Part shown: positions 51,501 to 61,506 of the stretch, piece by piece
Layout of the letters: the number at the start of each line of letters is the position of its first letter
How positions within the stretch are numbered: position 1 is the first letter of the stretch
DNA from: Hydrogenimonas sp. SS33
Lineage (GTDB): Bacteria; Campylobacterota; Campylobacteria; Campylobacterales; Hydrogenimonadaceae
Reading direction: 5' to 3'
NCBI RefSeq assembly: GCF_040436365.1
Contig: NZ_AP026369.1
Coordinates: 1,652,501 to 1,716,500 of the forward strand
Length of the DNA: 64,000 nt
Notes under the pieces: generated by a model
What the model was told of the DNA's origin: nothing
The model's database searches: none
Seen by the model: only the letters and a program-made list of their open reading frames with translations
Made by a program: the position numbers and the translations under genes

Positions 51501-54500
51501 GCCGTACAATGATTTCGCTTTTGTTATTATCAATGATAAAATTTTCAAATTAAGTGACGTTTCAACAGTCGGTGATTACGGATCATCCGGGGAACAGACC
51601 TTTGAATATGATTTGCCTGCCGAAGGTGTTTATACAATAGTAATCGGAACACTGAATTATGGTGATGATGCGGTGAACTCAACATTGAAAATTTCCGATC
51701 TTTCTTCTTCGGGCGGAGGCATCCTCTCAACTGAAATAAAAGGAGTGGGAGAATCCAATGAGAATGAATATGATCTTTCAACGGTCGGAGGCGTTACCCC
51801 CGAGCAATTAAATGTATTTGCCGGAACCCAAGCCTCATCACTTGTTCTTGATACAAATGGAAGTTTGTTGGTCAACCCCTCAATTCTGTTGTCCAATGAT
51901 ACAGATATAGACGGAGATTTTTTAAGTATCACTGAAGTGGGTGACGCAGTGCATGGGAATGTGGCTTTGGACGAAAACGGGTATGTCGTTTTCGAAGCAG
52001 AAGAAGATTATACAGGTGAGGCATCCTTCGTATATACCGTAACAGATGGACACGGAGGCTTTAATACCGCCAAGGCAAATCTGTATATAGGTGAAAAACC
52101 GGCAGATTATGTGCCGTATGTCGACGATGGTTCCGTCAATGTGCCATCTTCGGATTCAGCGCAAGCTTCAACTGCACTCGTCAATCCGGTTTTTGCAAAA
52201 GACGCCATAGACACCGCCAACGATATAGGCGGTGAAGGTTTGCAAACCCTGGCGGATGCAGGAATTTCTGAGATTGATTTGCAAAGCAATTATGTAAAAA
52301 ATGTCAGGGACAGCAACAACCCCGTGACATACACAAGCTCTTTTACGGACAACGACGGCAATGAATACAGTGCGGAGGATGTTTGGTTTAAAAGAGACGG
52401 CAAAGATACAAAATACATATACGACGGGACTATCGCGGCAGATGTGGCAAGTCTGCCGAATATCAGAGGCAAGGGAAGGGTCGTAGACCTTGCCTACGCC
52501 ATGAATGAAGATGGTTCATTGGCGCAGGATGTAAGTGCATTTGTATCAAATTTCAGCACGAAGCCACTTGCGTCGTTGGAGGATCAAGTCAAAAACATTC
52601 TTGCCAAATGGACGGGTACAAATGACATAGACCCCAACAAAACACGGGGCGCACAGCACGTACTCAACCACAATTACGGATCGGAGTCCCCGATCGATAT
52701 ATACCGGGTAAATGCCTATGCAAGAGACGTGGCTCAGGCTGAAGCGTTTTGGGGATCGACTTTTTCGATGAAAAAAAGTGACGGTTCGGTCGTTTCCGAT
52801 ATTCTGGGTACAGGTTTGACGGAAGAGTTTAATCAGTACATGCATCATCTTCGCTATGGTGTGCTGATCGATCTTGGTGCGCAGTCTCTTTTTGGAAAAG
52901 ATATCTATGATGCTGACAGCGGGGAGTTGGACAGAACGGTTTTGTTTGAAAAACTTTCTGAGGGTCTGACCTCCGCCGATATACCCGCACGGCAGGGAAG
53001 CGCAAATCTTTTGAGCGCTCTTTTGTATGACGAGGGGATAGATGTATTCAAACATATAGACAGCTCTGTTTTGCTTGATTCCGATATCGCACAGATTTTG
53101 CAAACAAACGGTATCTTCCTTGAAGTCGGGAACGATGAGGTAAGCGGAACTATAGGAAGATCTGTTTACGGTACGGCTGCGGATGACAATTTTGACTTTG
53201 GTACGGGCAGTAACGGCCATGAAAGGCATACCGAAGACGGCAAGCATATCTATGCGGGTAGCGGTAGTGACACGATCGTCGGCACCAACTCCCATGATGT
53301 CATATACGGGGGAGACGGTGATGATACAATCAACGGTTATAGCGGGGATGACATTATTTACGGCGGAGAAGGCAATGACACCCTTATCGCCGATAGCGGC
53401 GGATCATATTATGGATTTACTGTTTTGGAGGGCGGCAAAGGCGACGATACGCTCAGAGGGAGCGGGCGTCAGGGCAAATACATCTACCGCTACGGAGACG
53501 GAAACGACACTATCATAGATCCCGGCAATGTCGGAACCCATCCCGACATTCTTCAATTCAAAGGGATCATAACCGATGATATAAAAATGGATAGAGACGG
53601 CAACGATATGATTTTGATCATTAAAGATGTTGTTGCCGGCTCTTTTGATAACCCCTCGGGCAGCATCCGCATCAAAGACGGATTCGGAAGCGGCAAGATG
53701 GAGAAGATCGTATTTGAAGACAAAACATACTCTTTTGATGAATTGCTCCACCAATTCGGTGCCGACGATACCGTCTATACCTATGCCAAAGGTGACGGCA
53801 GAAAAGAGATTTACGATATTCGGGGCAATGATAGACTGATATTTGACAAAAGTATAATGCCCGGAGACATCATTACGAAAGTTGATGAACAGGGTAACCT
53901 CCGGATAGGCATCAAAGAGGGCGACAAAACTTTTGAAGAGCTGGATGATGTAATCACTCTCAAAAAAGAGATGCAAAACGGGTACGGCATAGAGAATTTT
54001 GAATTTGCCGACGGAACCATCATGAATGCGTCAAGCCTCTTGCTGCTGCAATCGGGAACAGATAGTGATGATTACATAAAAATTCTTTCCGGAGACAGTA
54101 TTGTTGATTTGAAAGCCGGCAATGACCTGTTCTTCGGCGGGAGCGGAAAGGATCGTGTGACAGGAGGACCCGGGGACGACATCCTTCAGGGTGGAAGCGG
54201 AGACGATACCTACAACTATGCCAAAGGGGACGGAAAAGATACGATATTGGATGCGGCCGGCAATGACGCACTGGTGTTTACCGACAATACCGCTCTCTCG
54301 GACCTGGTGATCAAAAAATCAGGCAACGATATCATCGTAGCCGTAAAAGAAGAGGGCAAGGAGTTTGAAGAACTCAGCGATACGATAACTTTGAAAGATT
54401 GGTATAAAAAAGAGAATCGTATTGAGAGTATAAAGTTTGCCGACGGTACCGTTGCCGATATTCATGCCATCCAGGAACTGATTCCAAACAAAGAGGGTGT

Positions 54501-56079
54501 CTATATTGGTACTGACGAGAGTGAGACAATAGAAGGAGACCCCGATTACAATGATATATTGTATGGAGGCGGCGGTGATGACATGATTACCGGTTCCGAC
54601 AATAACGATCTCATTTATGGAGAAGGCGGGAAGGACACTATCAGAGCCGACAAAGGTGATGATACATTGTACGGCGGAAGTGGAGACGACTCTTATATCT
54701 ACAGACCGGGTGACGGGCATGACACTATCCTGGATAGCTCCGGTTTGGACACTTTAAAGTTCGGTGCCGGAATAGATGCTGAAAACCTGCATGTTTCAAG
54801 AGACGGCAATGATGTAACTATAAGCTTCAATGCAGATGACAAACTGACGCTCAAAGAGTGGTATCTGTCTCAGAACCGTATAGAGAAATTCGAGTTTGAT
54901 GACGGCACGGTTTTCGATTACAACAAGCTCGTTTCATATATGGGAAATGACGCAGACAATATCATCGAAGGGTTTGACGGCGACAATACGTTCATTGCCG
55001 AAGGGGGCAATGATACTCTTGTCGGAAAAGGGGGAAATGACACCTATGTCTATAATCTCGGAGATGGTGATGATACCGTTGTGGATACATCCGGCAATGA
55101 TACTTTGGTTTTCGGCGAAGGGATATCGCCGGATGACATTCGGGGAGAATGGCTGCAGGGCACTGACGACATTCTCATCAGCTTTAAAAACCATGACGGG
55201 AAAATCCTTCTTGATTCCTGGTATACGGAAGGCAATATAGAATCGTTCAAATTTTCTGACGGCACTGTTTGGAATGCGCAAGACATCCTTGCTTCTTTTG
55301 CAACAGAGAACGACGATGTCTACAAAGGCTTGACCAACCAGAACAATACTTTGAATGCAGGAAACGGTGATGACATTGTTTCGACCTTCGGAGACGGGAA
55401 TGATGTCCTCTCCGGCGGAGACGGGAATGACGCACTGGAGAGCTACAACGGTGACGACACTCTCATAGGCGGGAGCGGAGATGATTTGCTTAAGGGAGGA
55501 AGCGGAAACGACACCTATATCTACAACCTCGGTGACGGAAACGACGTCATCATAGACAGCTCCGGCAACGATACTTTGGAATTCGGAGATGGGATTTCAC
55601 CTTCCTCATTGACGTTTGACATTTCAAAAAAGAGTGATGACCTCAAGATAAAAATCGATGATGCCAATATCACATTAAAGGGCTGGTTTAACTCCTATGA
55701 ACGCATAGAAAAGTTTAAATTTTCAAATAATGAAGTTTTGGATACCCAGGCCATTCTTGCCCTTATGCAAACCCCCGGTGCAGATATAGCGAAAGCTTTG
55801 AACGAAGGGTCGACATTGGAGACTCTGACGGGAGACGATATCGTTTACGGATCAGACAGTGCAGACACCATAAGTGCGGGGGCAGGAGACGACAAGATCT
55901 TTTCAGGCGGCGGCAACGATTACATTGAAGGAGAGGGCGGAGACGATTTCCTAAACGGCTATAGTGACCCCCAGCCCGACTGCACAATGTATAATACAGG
56001 AAATACAGGAGCAGAAAATTGGAAGAACAGCAACCACCAATCAAACGCTTTACCGCCAAAAAGAAGGCGGATATCGTGA
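48499..56079 (+). pseudogene. Giant RTX protein, 5' part, interrupted by an IS3-family element
   Basis: 2,488 native codons, then about 37 read from the IS until TGA. AAGGAG precedes the ATG. Layout: N-terminal unknown domain; Gly/Ala-rich hydrophobic stretch 78-130 (possible membrane insertion); LysM-like motif about 290-335 (YKVKSGDTLSTIAQNNGYV); EF-hand-like DxDGDG/DxNxDG segments about 510-640; RTX nonapeptides about 706-770 (GGEGNDTLQGGKGNDYLEGG); cadherin/VCBS-like domains about 860-1200; a 340-residue domain seen in large RTX proteins (about 1200-1545); then repeated RTX plus HCBP-related modules (LVIKKSGNDIIVAVKEEGKE, LKDWYKKENRIESIKFADGT) to the break. No cleavable signal, as expected for C-terminal type I secretion. 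Alone, this part lacks the secretion signal. Confidence 0.85.
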
Positions 56080-56330
56080 TGGATATATTCCAGGGCAAGA
56101 CGACCGTGGCCGAAGTGTCGCGCAAGTACGATCTGACACCCGCTGCCATCGAAGAGTGGATGGAGGAGGCCCGAGCGGGGATGGAGAACCAGCTGCGGGC
56201 CAGACCCAAAGATGTCGCTGCCATGTATGAAGAGAAGATCAAATCGATGAAAGAGGTGATCGGGGAACTGACACTGGAGAACATCGCGCTAAAAAAGTAC
56301 GACGCTCTGTTCGGGGAAGAGAAGAAGTGA
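56019..56330 (+). CDS. IS3-family transposase OrfA
   Basis: 103 residues from TTG 56019. A helix-turn-helix of the HTH_Tnp_1 type (KADIVMDIFQGKTTVAEVSR, KYDLTPAAIEEWMEEARAGM) is followed by a leucine-zipper-like helix (SMKEVIGELTLENIALKKYD). OrfA binds the IS ends. It ends in a 4-base overlap with the orfB start. Confidence 0.9.
   Translation: MEEQQPPIKRFTAKKKADIVMDIFQGKTTVAEVSRKYDLTPAAIEEWMEEARAGMENQLRARPKDVAAMYEEKIKSMKEVIGELTLENIALKKYDALFGEEKK
56291..56297 (+). promoter_or_regulatory. A AAA AAG slippery heptamer for −1 frameshifting
   Basis: The heptamer is in the zero frame of orfA (codons AAA AAG at 56292-56297). A −1 slip enters the orfB frame, which is open from here to 57145, giving a fused OrfAB transposase. 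Confidence 0.75.
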
Positions 56331-57145
56331 TGCAGGTTCAGAGCGAAATGAGAAACGAGGGCCATTCCATCAGCATCACGAAACTCTGTCGCCTGTTCGG
56401 CATTGCTCGCAGGAGTTTCTATTACAAGCCGACCCGAAGAACCCCCAAACTGGATGAAGAGCGCGTCCAAAAGGTCAAAGAGAAGATGGAAACGTTTCCG
56501 ACCTACGGCTACCGGCGCCTCGCCCTGCTATTGGGTATGAACAAGAAAGCAGTGCAGCGGATCCTCCAGATCAAAGGTTGGCAGGTGAGAAAACGCTCCA
56601 AAGGGCACAGACCTAGAGCCAAGGCGATGCCTTCACGCTCACAACGTCCCGATCAAAGATGGGCCATCGATATGACCCGTGTCTACAGTGGCAAGGATGG
56701 CTGGAGCACCCTGGCCGCCGTCATCGATACCTGCACCAGAGAAATCGTGGGTTGGAGGCTCTCTTCTAGCGGCAAAGCCAAGACGGTGGAGGCGGCTTTG
56801 CAAGAGGGGCTGATCTACCGTTTCGGCAGACTCAAACGACTGGAAAAGCCCATAATCCTTCGAAGCGATAACGGTCTGGTCTTTAGCAGTAAATCATTCG
56901 CCAAGACGATCAAGGATTACAATTTCACCCAGGAATTCATTACGCCCTACACCCCGGAACAGAACGGCATGATCGAGCGCTTCTTCCGCACCATCAAGGA
57001 AGAGTGTATTTGGCACTACAACTTCACATCACTCAAGGAGGCTCATCGGATTATTGGAGAATGGATCGATTTCTATAACAGGGAACGAAAGCACTCGGCA
57101 CTGCGATACAAAACACCAGCTGAAGTGTTTCGTTTAGCAGCTTAG
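56327..57145 (+). CDS. IS3-family transposase OrfB (DDE integrase core)
   Basis: 272 residues. HTH_21-like region first (TYGYRRLALLLGMNKKAVQR), then the retroviral-type integrase core with Asp in WAIDMTRVYSG, Asp in LRSDNGLVFSS and Glu in NGMIERFFRTIKEEC, completing the DD(35)E triad. GTG and ATG starts overlap the orfA stop. No internal stops or missing residues, so the element should still be active. Confidence 0.95.
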   Translation: MMQVQSEMRNEGHSISITKLCRLFGIARRSFYYKPTRRTPKLDEERVQKVKEKMETFPTYGYRRLALLLGMNKKAVQRILQIKGWQVRKRSKGHRPRAKAMPSRSQRPDQRWAIDMTRVYSGKDGWSTLAAVIDTCTREIVGWRLSSSGKAKTVEAALQEGLIYRFGRLKRLEKPIILRSDNGLVFSSKSFAKTIKDYNFTQEFITPYTPEQNGMIERFFRTIKEECIWHYNFTSLKEAHRIIGEWIDFYNRERKHSALRYKTPAEVFRLAA

Positions 57146-57155
57146 GTGTGCAGAA

Positions 57156-60041
57156 ATGGAGGGGTCATTACACGGCGAAGCCGGAGATGACACATATGTC
57201 TTTGGTAATGACTTCGGAACCGACATCGTCTATGATGACGCAAAAACAGAATATAAAAACTACGGTTATATCCAAAATGCAGACGGCAGCCGGTACTGGG
57301 GATTGAAAACCTATGAACAAACTGTCAACGGCGGCATCGACACCGTTAAGTTTATAGACGGAATTACACCGGATGATATCGTTGTGCGAACAGAAGGAGA
57401 CGATATTGTTATCGCATTGAGTGAAGCCGGAAAAAGTTTTGATGAACTTGCCAACAAACTTCGCATTGAAAAGTTTTTCGAAAAAGATCATGCCGTTGAA
57501 AAGTATGCCTTTAGCGACGGAACCCTTTTGGACAACAACCAAATTTTAGAATATCTTTTCAGTGACGGAGATGACGAAGTCACTTTTGTCGGAAACAGTA
57601 ATAGAAACATTCATGCGAAATCGGGTGACGACACCGTCCTGTTTGGAGACGGAGATGATGTCGCCCATGGGGATGACGGAGATGATACGCTTACGGGCAA
57701 TGGCGGCAGAGACACCCTTTACGGCGACGGGGGCAATGATACACTTTTCGGAAATAGCGGAAATGACAAACTTTTCGGTGGAGCCGGAGACGATGTGCTT
57801 CACGGCGGAAGCGGAGATGATACTTACATTTTTGACAAAGGCGACGGAAAAGATCTGATTGTAGAGACAATCGGCAATGATGCAATACAGTTTGGAGAGG
57901 GCATCTCCCTCGATGATATTGCTGTTTTGGCGGATACAAATGATTTGACTTTGGGACTGAAAGAGGCGGGTAAAGAGACCGCCGAACTTCAGGACACAAT
58001 CAGATTGCAAAATTGGCTCAACGGCAACAGTGTCGAAAAATTACTTTTTTCCGATGGCACAAGCGTCACTATCAATTCATTGGTTAAACCAACGATAAAA
58101 GAGATGACAGTAAATCTGGAGGAGGACAAAACTGTTACTGATAAAATTGAAGCCGGCGGTTATGGCTCTCTTTCCTACAGTATCGTTGATGACGCCGAAA
58201 ACGGCACATTCGTTCTGCAAAATGACGGAACATGGAGCTATACCCCGAACCAGGACTACAACGGGAATGATGCGGTAACCGTCAAGGTGACCAATGAATA
58301 CGGTTTCAGCGCCACCGCGACCATAGACCTTGCCGTTGAAGCTGTCAACGATTCGCCGGTCATCGAAAAGATCACACCTGTTTTGACGCATGAAGATGCG
58401 GCGGTAGTGACAGGAAAGATTGAATCGTACGACCCGGATGAGAATGCAACGGCAAGCTACGCTACAGCGGCAACAGTCGCAGGTTTTGCGCTCAATGCTG
58501 ACGGAAGCTACAGCTTCGATCCGGCCGATGCCGCATATCAATCTTTGTCAAAAGATGAAGTCAAGAAGATTGTCATCGCTGTAACCGTGACCGATGACCA
58601 GGGAGCGACTGACACAAAAGATCTGCTCATCACCCTTGTCGGCACAAACGATATACCGACCGTGACGACGACATCCCAATCTTTTGTGTTGAAAAACACG
58701 CGCAGCATCGACGGTACAACGACTGCCGGCGATGTCGACAACGGCGACACACTCAGCTACTCCGTAGCACAGCAGGCGGAGCACGGTGTGGTCACCATCG
58801 ATAATAGCGGTAAATGGAGCTACCGGGCCGAGGACTCTTTTACCGGCGAGGACAGAGCGACGATACTGGTCGAGGACGGTAACGGCGGAAGCGTAACCCA
58901 GACACTCGGCTTTGCGGTCCAATCCGAAGAGGAGCAGGGGCTGGCCTACACCGGCGGGGATCTGCTCATCGACAAGGCGCTCGGCGGGACCCTCGCAATG
59001 CCGGGAGTGGACAAAGATGCCCTCTCCTTCGGCCGGGTTTCCGATGATCTCGTCATCACGGTCAAAGAGAGCGGGACGGTGACGGTGCAAAACTACTTCA
59101 CCGATACCGAAACGGGTGTAGAGTCGCTCCTGACCGACCAGGGCGAAATCAACCTCTCCCGGGAGGTGATTGTCAACTCCGGCGGCCTCCCCGCCCCCGG
59201 AGAGACGGAAGTGCCGGGCGATGCCGGCCGGCTCGTCGCAGGCGTCACGGGTGCGGGAGAGAGCGAAGGAGAGCCCTCCTCGCCGGATGCTTCCGCCCAG
59301 CCCGATGCGCCCCTTCCCCCGGCCGATCCCTCCCAGGCCCCCGAAGAGAGTTCCGGCGTGCCCAATATGCTCGACGGGGCCGGCGGCAGTGATATCCTCA
59401 TGGGAGGCATGAGTTTCGATATGCTCGCGGGATGGGCCGGAGACGACCTGCTGATAGGCGGCGAGGGGAACGATGTGCTCAGCGGCGGAGAGAGTGATGA
59501 CAACCTCTACGGTGACGGAGGTGACGATCTCCTGGACGGCGGCAGCGGAGATGACGCATTGATCGGCGGCGGCGGCATTGACACCCTTTACGGCGGCGCG
59601 GGTAACGACTGGCTCGCCGGCGGCAGCGGTGAGGATTACCTGGAAGGCGGTGACGGCAGTGACACCTACCTCTTCAGAAAAGGGGACGGCGCGGATGTCG
59701 TAGCGGATCGCGCACAAAACGGCGGCAGCGGCCTGGATGTGGTGAAATTCGGTGAAGGGGTCGGAATAGAAGATATCAGTTTCGTCGCCGAAGAGGGAGA
59801 CCTGCTTGTCAGATACGGTGAGAGTGACACCGTGAAAATCCGACAGGCCGGAGAAGAAGCGGGCCGCATTGAGCGTATGGAGCTTGATGACGGAGCATAC
59901 CTGACATCGGATGATATCGAACTGATTGTCCAGCAGATCAATGCCTTCACAGAAGAGAAGGGGCTGGATCACATCAGCAACAACGATGTCCGTAACAACC
60001 CGGATCTTCTCAATATCGTCGCTTCCGCCTGGCACCGGTGA
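57156..60041 (+). CDS. Giant RTX protein, 3' part with type I secretion region
   Basis: 961 residues if started at ATG 57156, which lies inside the IS right end, 10 bases after the orfB stop and in frame with the RTX sequence. Modules: an RTX/HCBP-related unit, an RTX block about 160-235 (GGNDTLFGNSGNDKLFGG), two or three VCBS/cadherin-like repeats about 310-590, a Pro/Ala/Glu/Ser-rich linker, a second RTX block about 735-830 and a C-terminal uncleaved secretion region ending NNPDLLNIVASAWHR. From about 58.8 kb the coding is markedly more GC-rich than the 5' part. It could be secreted as a truncated protein without the N-terminal effector region. Confidence 0.85.
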   Translation: MEGSLHGEAGDDTYVFGNDFGTDIVYDDAKTEYKNYGYIQNADGSRYWGLKTYEQTVNGGIDTVKFIDGITPDDIVVRTEGDDIVIALSEAGKSFDELANKLRIEKFFEKDHAVEKYAFSDGTLLDNNQILEYLFSDGDDEVTFVGNSNRNIHAKSGDDTVLFGDGDDVAHGDDGDDTLTGNGGRDTLYGDGGNDTLFGNSGNDKLFGGAGDDVLHGGSGDDTYIFDKGDGKDLIVETIGNDAIQFGEGISLDDIAVLADTNDLTLGLKEAGKETAELQDTIRLQNWLNGNSVEKLLFSDGTSVTINSLVKPTIKEMTVNLEEDKTVTDKIEAGGYGSLSYSIVDDAENGTFVLQNDGTWSYTPNQDYNGNDAVTVKVTNEYGFSATATIDLAVEAVNDSPVIEKITPVLTHEDAAVVTGKIESYDPDENATASYATAATVAGFALNADGSYSFDPADAAYQSLSKDEVKKIVIAVTVTDDQGATDTKDLLITLVGTNDIPTVTTTSQSFVLKNTRSIDGTTTAGDVDNGDTLSYSVAQQAEHGVVTIDNSGKWSYRAEDSFTGEDRATILVEDGNGGSVTQTLGFAVQSEEEQGLAYTGGDLLIDKALGGTLAMPGVDKDALSFGRVSDDLVITVKESGTVTVQNYFTDTETGVESLLTDQGEINLSREVIVNSGGLPAPGETEVPGDAGRLVAGVTGAGESEGEPSSPDASAQPDAPLPPADPSQAPEESSGVPNMLDGAGGSDILMGGMSFDMLAGWAGDDLLIGGEGNDVLSGGESDDNLYGDGGDDLLDGGSGDDALIGGGGIDTLYGGAGNDWLAGGSGEDYLEGGDGSDTYLFRKGDGADVVADRAQNGGSGLDVVKFGEGVGIEDISFVAEEGDLLVRYGESDTVKIRQAGEEAGRIERMELDDGAYLTSDDIELIVQQINAFTEEKGLDHISNNDVRNNPDLLNIVASAWHR

Positions 60042-60088
60042 CAAGGCGGTACCCGACGGCCCCCGCGCCTTCGTGTGCGGCGGGAAAG

Positions 60089-60170
60089 GCATGCCGTAGA
60101 AATCTTCTTTTTACGAAGAGTATGGCATGCTTCCACGCAAATACCGCTTTTCCCCTACAGCAAAAGCGGT
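60089..60170 (+). promoter_or_regulatory. Nested hairpins between the RTX gene and the secretion genes
   Basis: GCATGCC (60089)/GGCATGC (60124) encloses TCTTC/GAAGA with a T-rich loop; then ACCGCTTTT (60143-60151)/AAAAGCGGT (60162-60170) forms a 9-bp perfect stem. These may partly terminate RTX transcription or set the ratio of RTX to transporter mRNA. Confidence 0.5.
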
Positions 60171-60204
60171 ACCCTGCATCCTTGAAGAAAAGTTTGGAAA
60201 TGCA

Positions 60205-61506
60205 ATGAAGAGACTTGTCCTGTTTCTCCTCGTTGCCTGCGCAGGATTGTTTGCCGAAACGGTCTCTCTCGATACTGTTTTTGAATATGCAGCGAAAAAT
60301 TCCGTGGGCCTCGAGATGAAAAGACTCGATGCGGAAATGGGAAAGAGTGACGTAGAGAGTGCGGAAGCGGACTACTACCCCGCTTTCAATCTTGTCTACA
60401 ATACCGAATATACCGAATCGCTGGACGGGATCCCTCTCGGAACGGAGTCTGTGGGGGGCATTACCATATCCAACGGGACGAGGTACCAGAACTCCGCCGC
60501 TTTGCAGATGACCTACAGCCTCTACACATTCGGAGCGACAGAGAAAGCCGTCCTTGCAGCCCGGCGGTCGGCGGAAGCGGCAGAAAAAGAGCGTTGCCTT
60601 AAGGAGAAAGAGCTTTTCCTGCAGATACTGCAAAAGTATGCGGATGCCCTGAAGCTTGCCGAGGAGATGCATTACAAAAAGGAGATGCTTCTTCTGCGCC
60701 GGAAAATTTATGCCGCCAAAGAACGGCTTTACAAGGCGGGCCACTACTCGAAGGTCGATCTGGGCGATGAGGCGATTTACATTATTTCTCTGGAACGGGA
60801 GAGGGAAAACGCTTCCCTGCAATACAGGGAGGATCTGCTTGAGATATCGCGTCTGAGTTATATGCCGATCGGTTTCGATGTAACGCTGATGCCCATCGGG
60901 GAGGACAAATCTCTCTCCGAAACCGTTCCTTTCGAAAAGACAGCCGAAGCGTTTGTTCTGAAAAAGAGAATCGAAGCCAAAAAGGCCGAACTGGATATGC
61001 ATGAACGGCGGCAATACCCCTCTTTTTCCATGTACGGCAACTACTACCTGTATGCCTCCGATCCCAGGCGTTACTACTACCCGCTCCGACATTTGCACAG
61101 CAAAAGTTGGAATATCGGTTTTTCCATCCGTATGAATCTCTTCGAAGGATTCAGGGACAGTGCGAAAGCCAGGCGCCTCTCGCTTGAACTGAAAAAGGCG
61201 CAGGAAGCCTATGAGGAAGCGAAGCACAAATATCTTTATGAGGGCAGAGACAGGCGGACCCGCCTCGATGAGCTGGCGGTTTTGCAGAAAAAAGATGAAA
61301 AACTACGGGAGCAGAACCGTAAAAAGGCGGAGATGGTCAAACGCCTCAGAAAATACCGCAAGGTAGACCTTTTGGCGCAACTGAATGCGCAATATGAACT
61401 TATGGAGCGGACACTGAATCTTGAAAAACGTAAAATTGAAAGGGCTGCGACCATGATGTCGTTGAAAATTTCGGAGAGGGGGCCGCAGCAATGCACTCAG
61501 CGTTGA
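60205..61506 (+). CDS. TolC-family outer-membrane efflux protein of the type I secretion system
   Basis: 433 residues from ATG 60205, which opens signal peptide MKRLVLFLLVACAGLFAETV. Two TolC-like coiled-coil repeats are visible (SVGLEMKRLDAEMGKSDVES…YYPAFNLVYNTEY and later EAKKAELDMHERRQYPSFSM), and the GMxLSxxL-like position is replaced by YSLYTFG. It forms the outer-membrane channel of the exporter. It overlaps the ABC transporter by 16 bp. An upstream in-frame ATG at 60127 falls within the hairpin region and is unlikely. Confidence 0.85.
   Translation: MKRLVLFLLVACAGLFAETVSLDTVFEYAAKNSVGLEMKRLDAEMGKSDVESAEADYYPAFNLVYNTEYTESLDGIPLGTESVGGITISNGTRYQNSAALQMTYSLYTFGATEKAVLAARRSAEAAEKERCLKEKELFLQILQKYADALKLAEEMHYKKEMLLLRRKIYAAKERLYKAGHYSKVDLGDEAIYIISLERERENASLQYREDLLEISRLSYMPIGFDVTLMPIGEDKSLSETVPFEKTAEAFVLKKRIEAKKAELDMHERRQYPSFSMYGNYYLYASDPRRYYYPLRHLHSKSWNIGFSIRMNLFEGFRDSAKARRLSLELKKAQEAYEEAKHKYLYEGRDRRTRLDELAVLQKKDEKLREQNRKKAEMVKRLRKYRKVDLLAQLNAQYELMERTLNLEKRKIERAATMMSLKISERGPQQCTQR

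Larger units (their letters stand above)
55965..57167 (+). mobile_element. IS3-family insertion sequence, 1,203 bp, apparently intact
   Basis: Ends are TGACCCC…CTGCACA on the left and its inverted counterpart (TGTGCAG…GGGGTCA) on the right, imperfect terminal repeats of about 22 bp. It carries orfA and orfB in −1 relation, as in IS3 elements. GC is higher than in the surrounding RTX gene. No obvious target-site duplication is seen: the left flank ends CTATAG and the right flank begins TTACAC. Confidence 0.9.

Noticed and set aside
57568-59640. DNA-level satellite repeat in the RTX gene
   Set aside because: The periodicity is the protein nonapeptide GGxGxDxLx with varied codons, not a DNA repeat.
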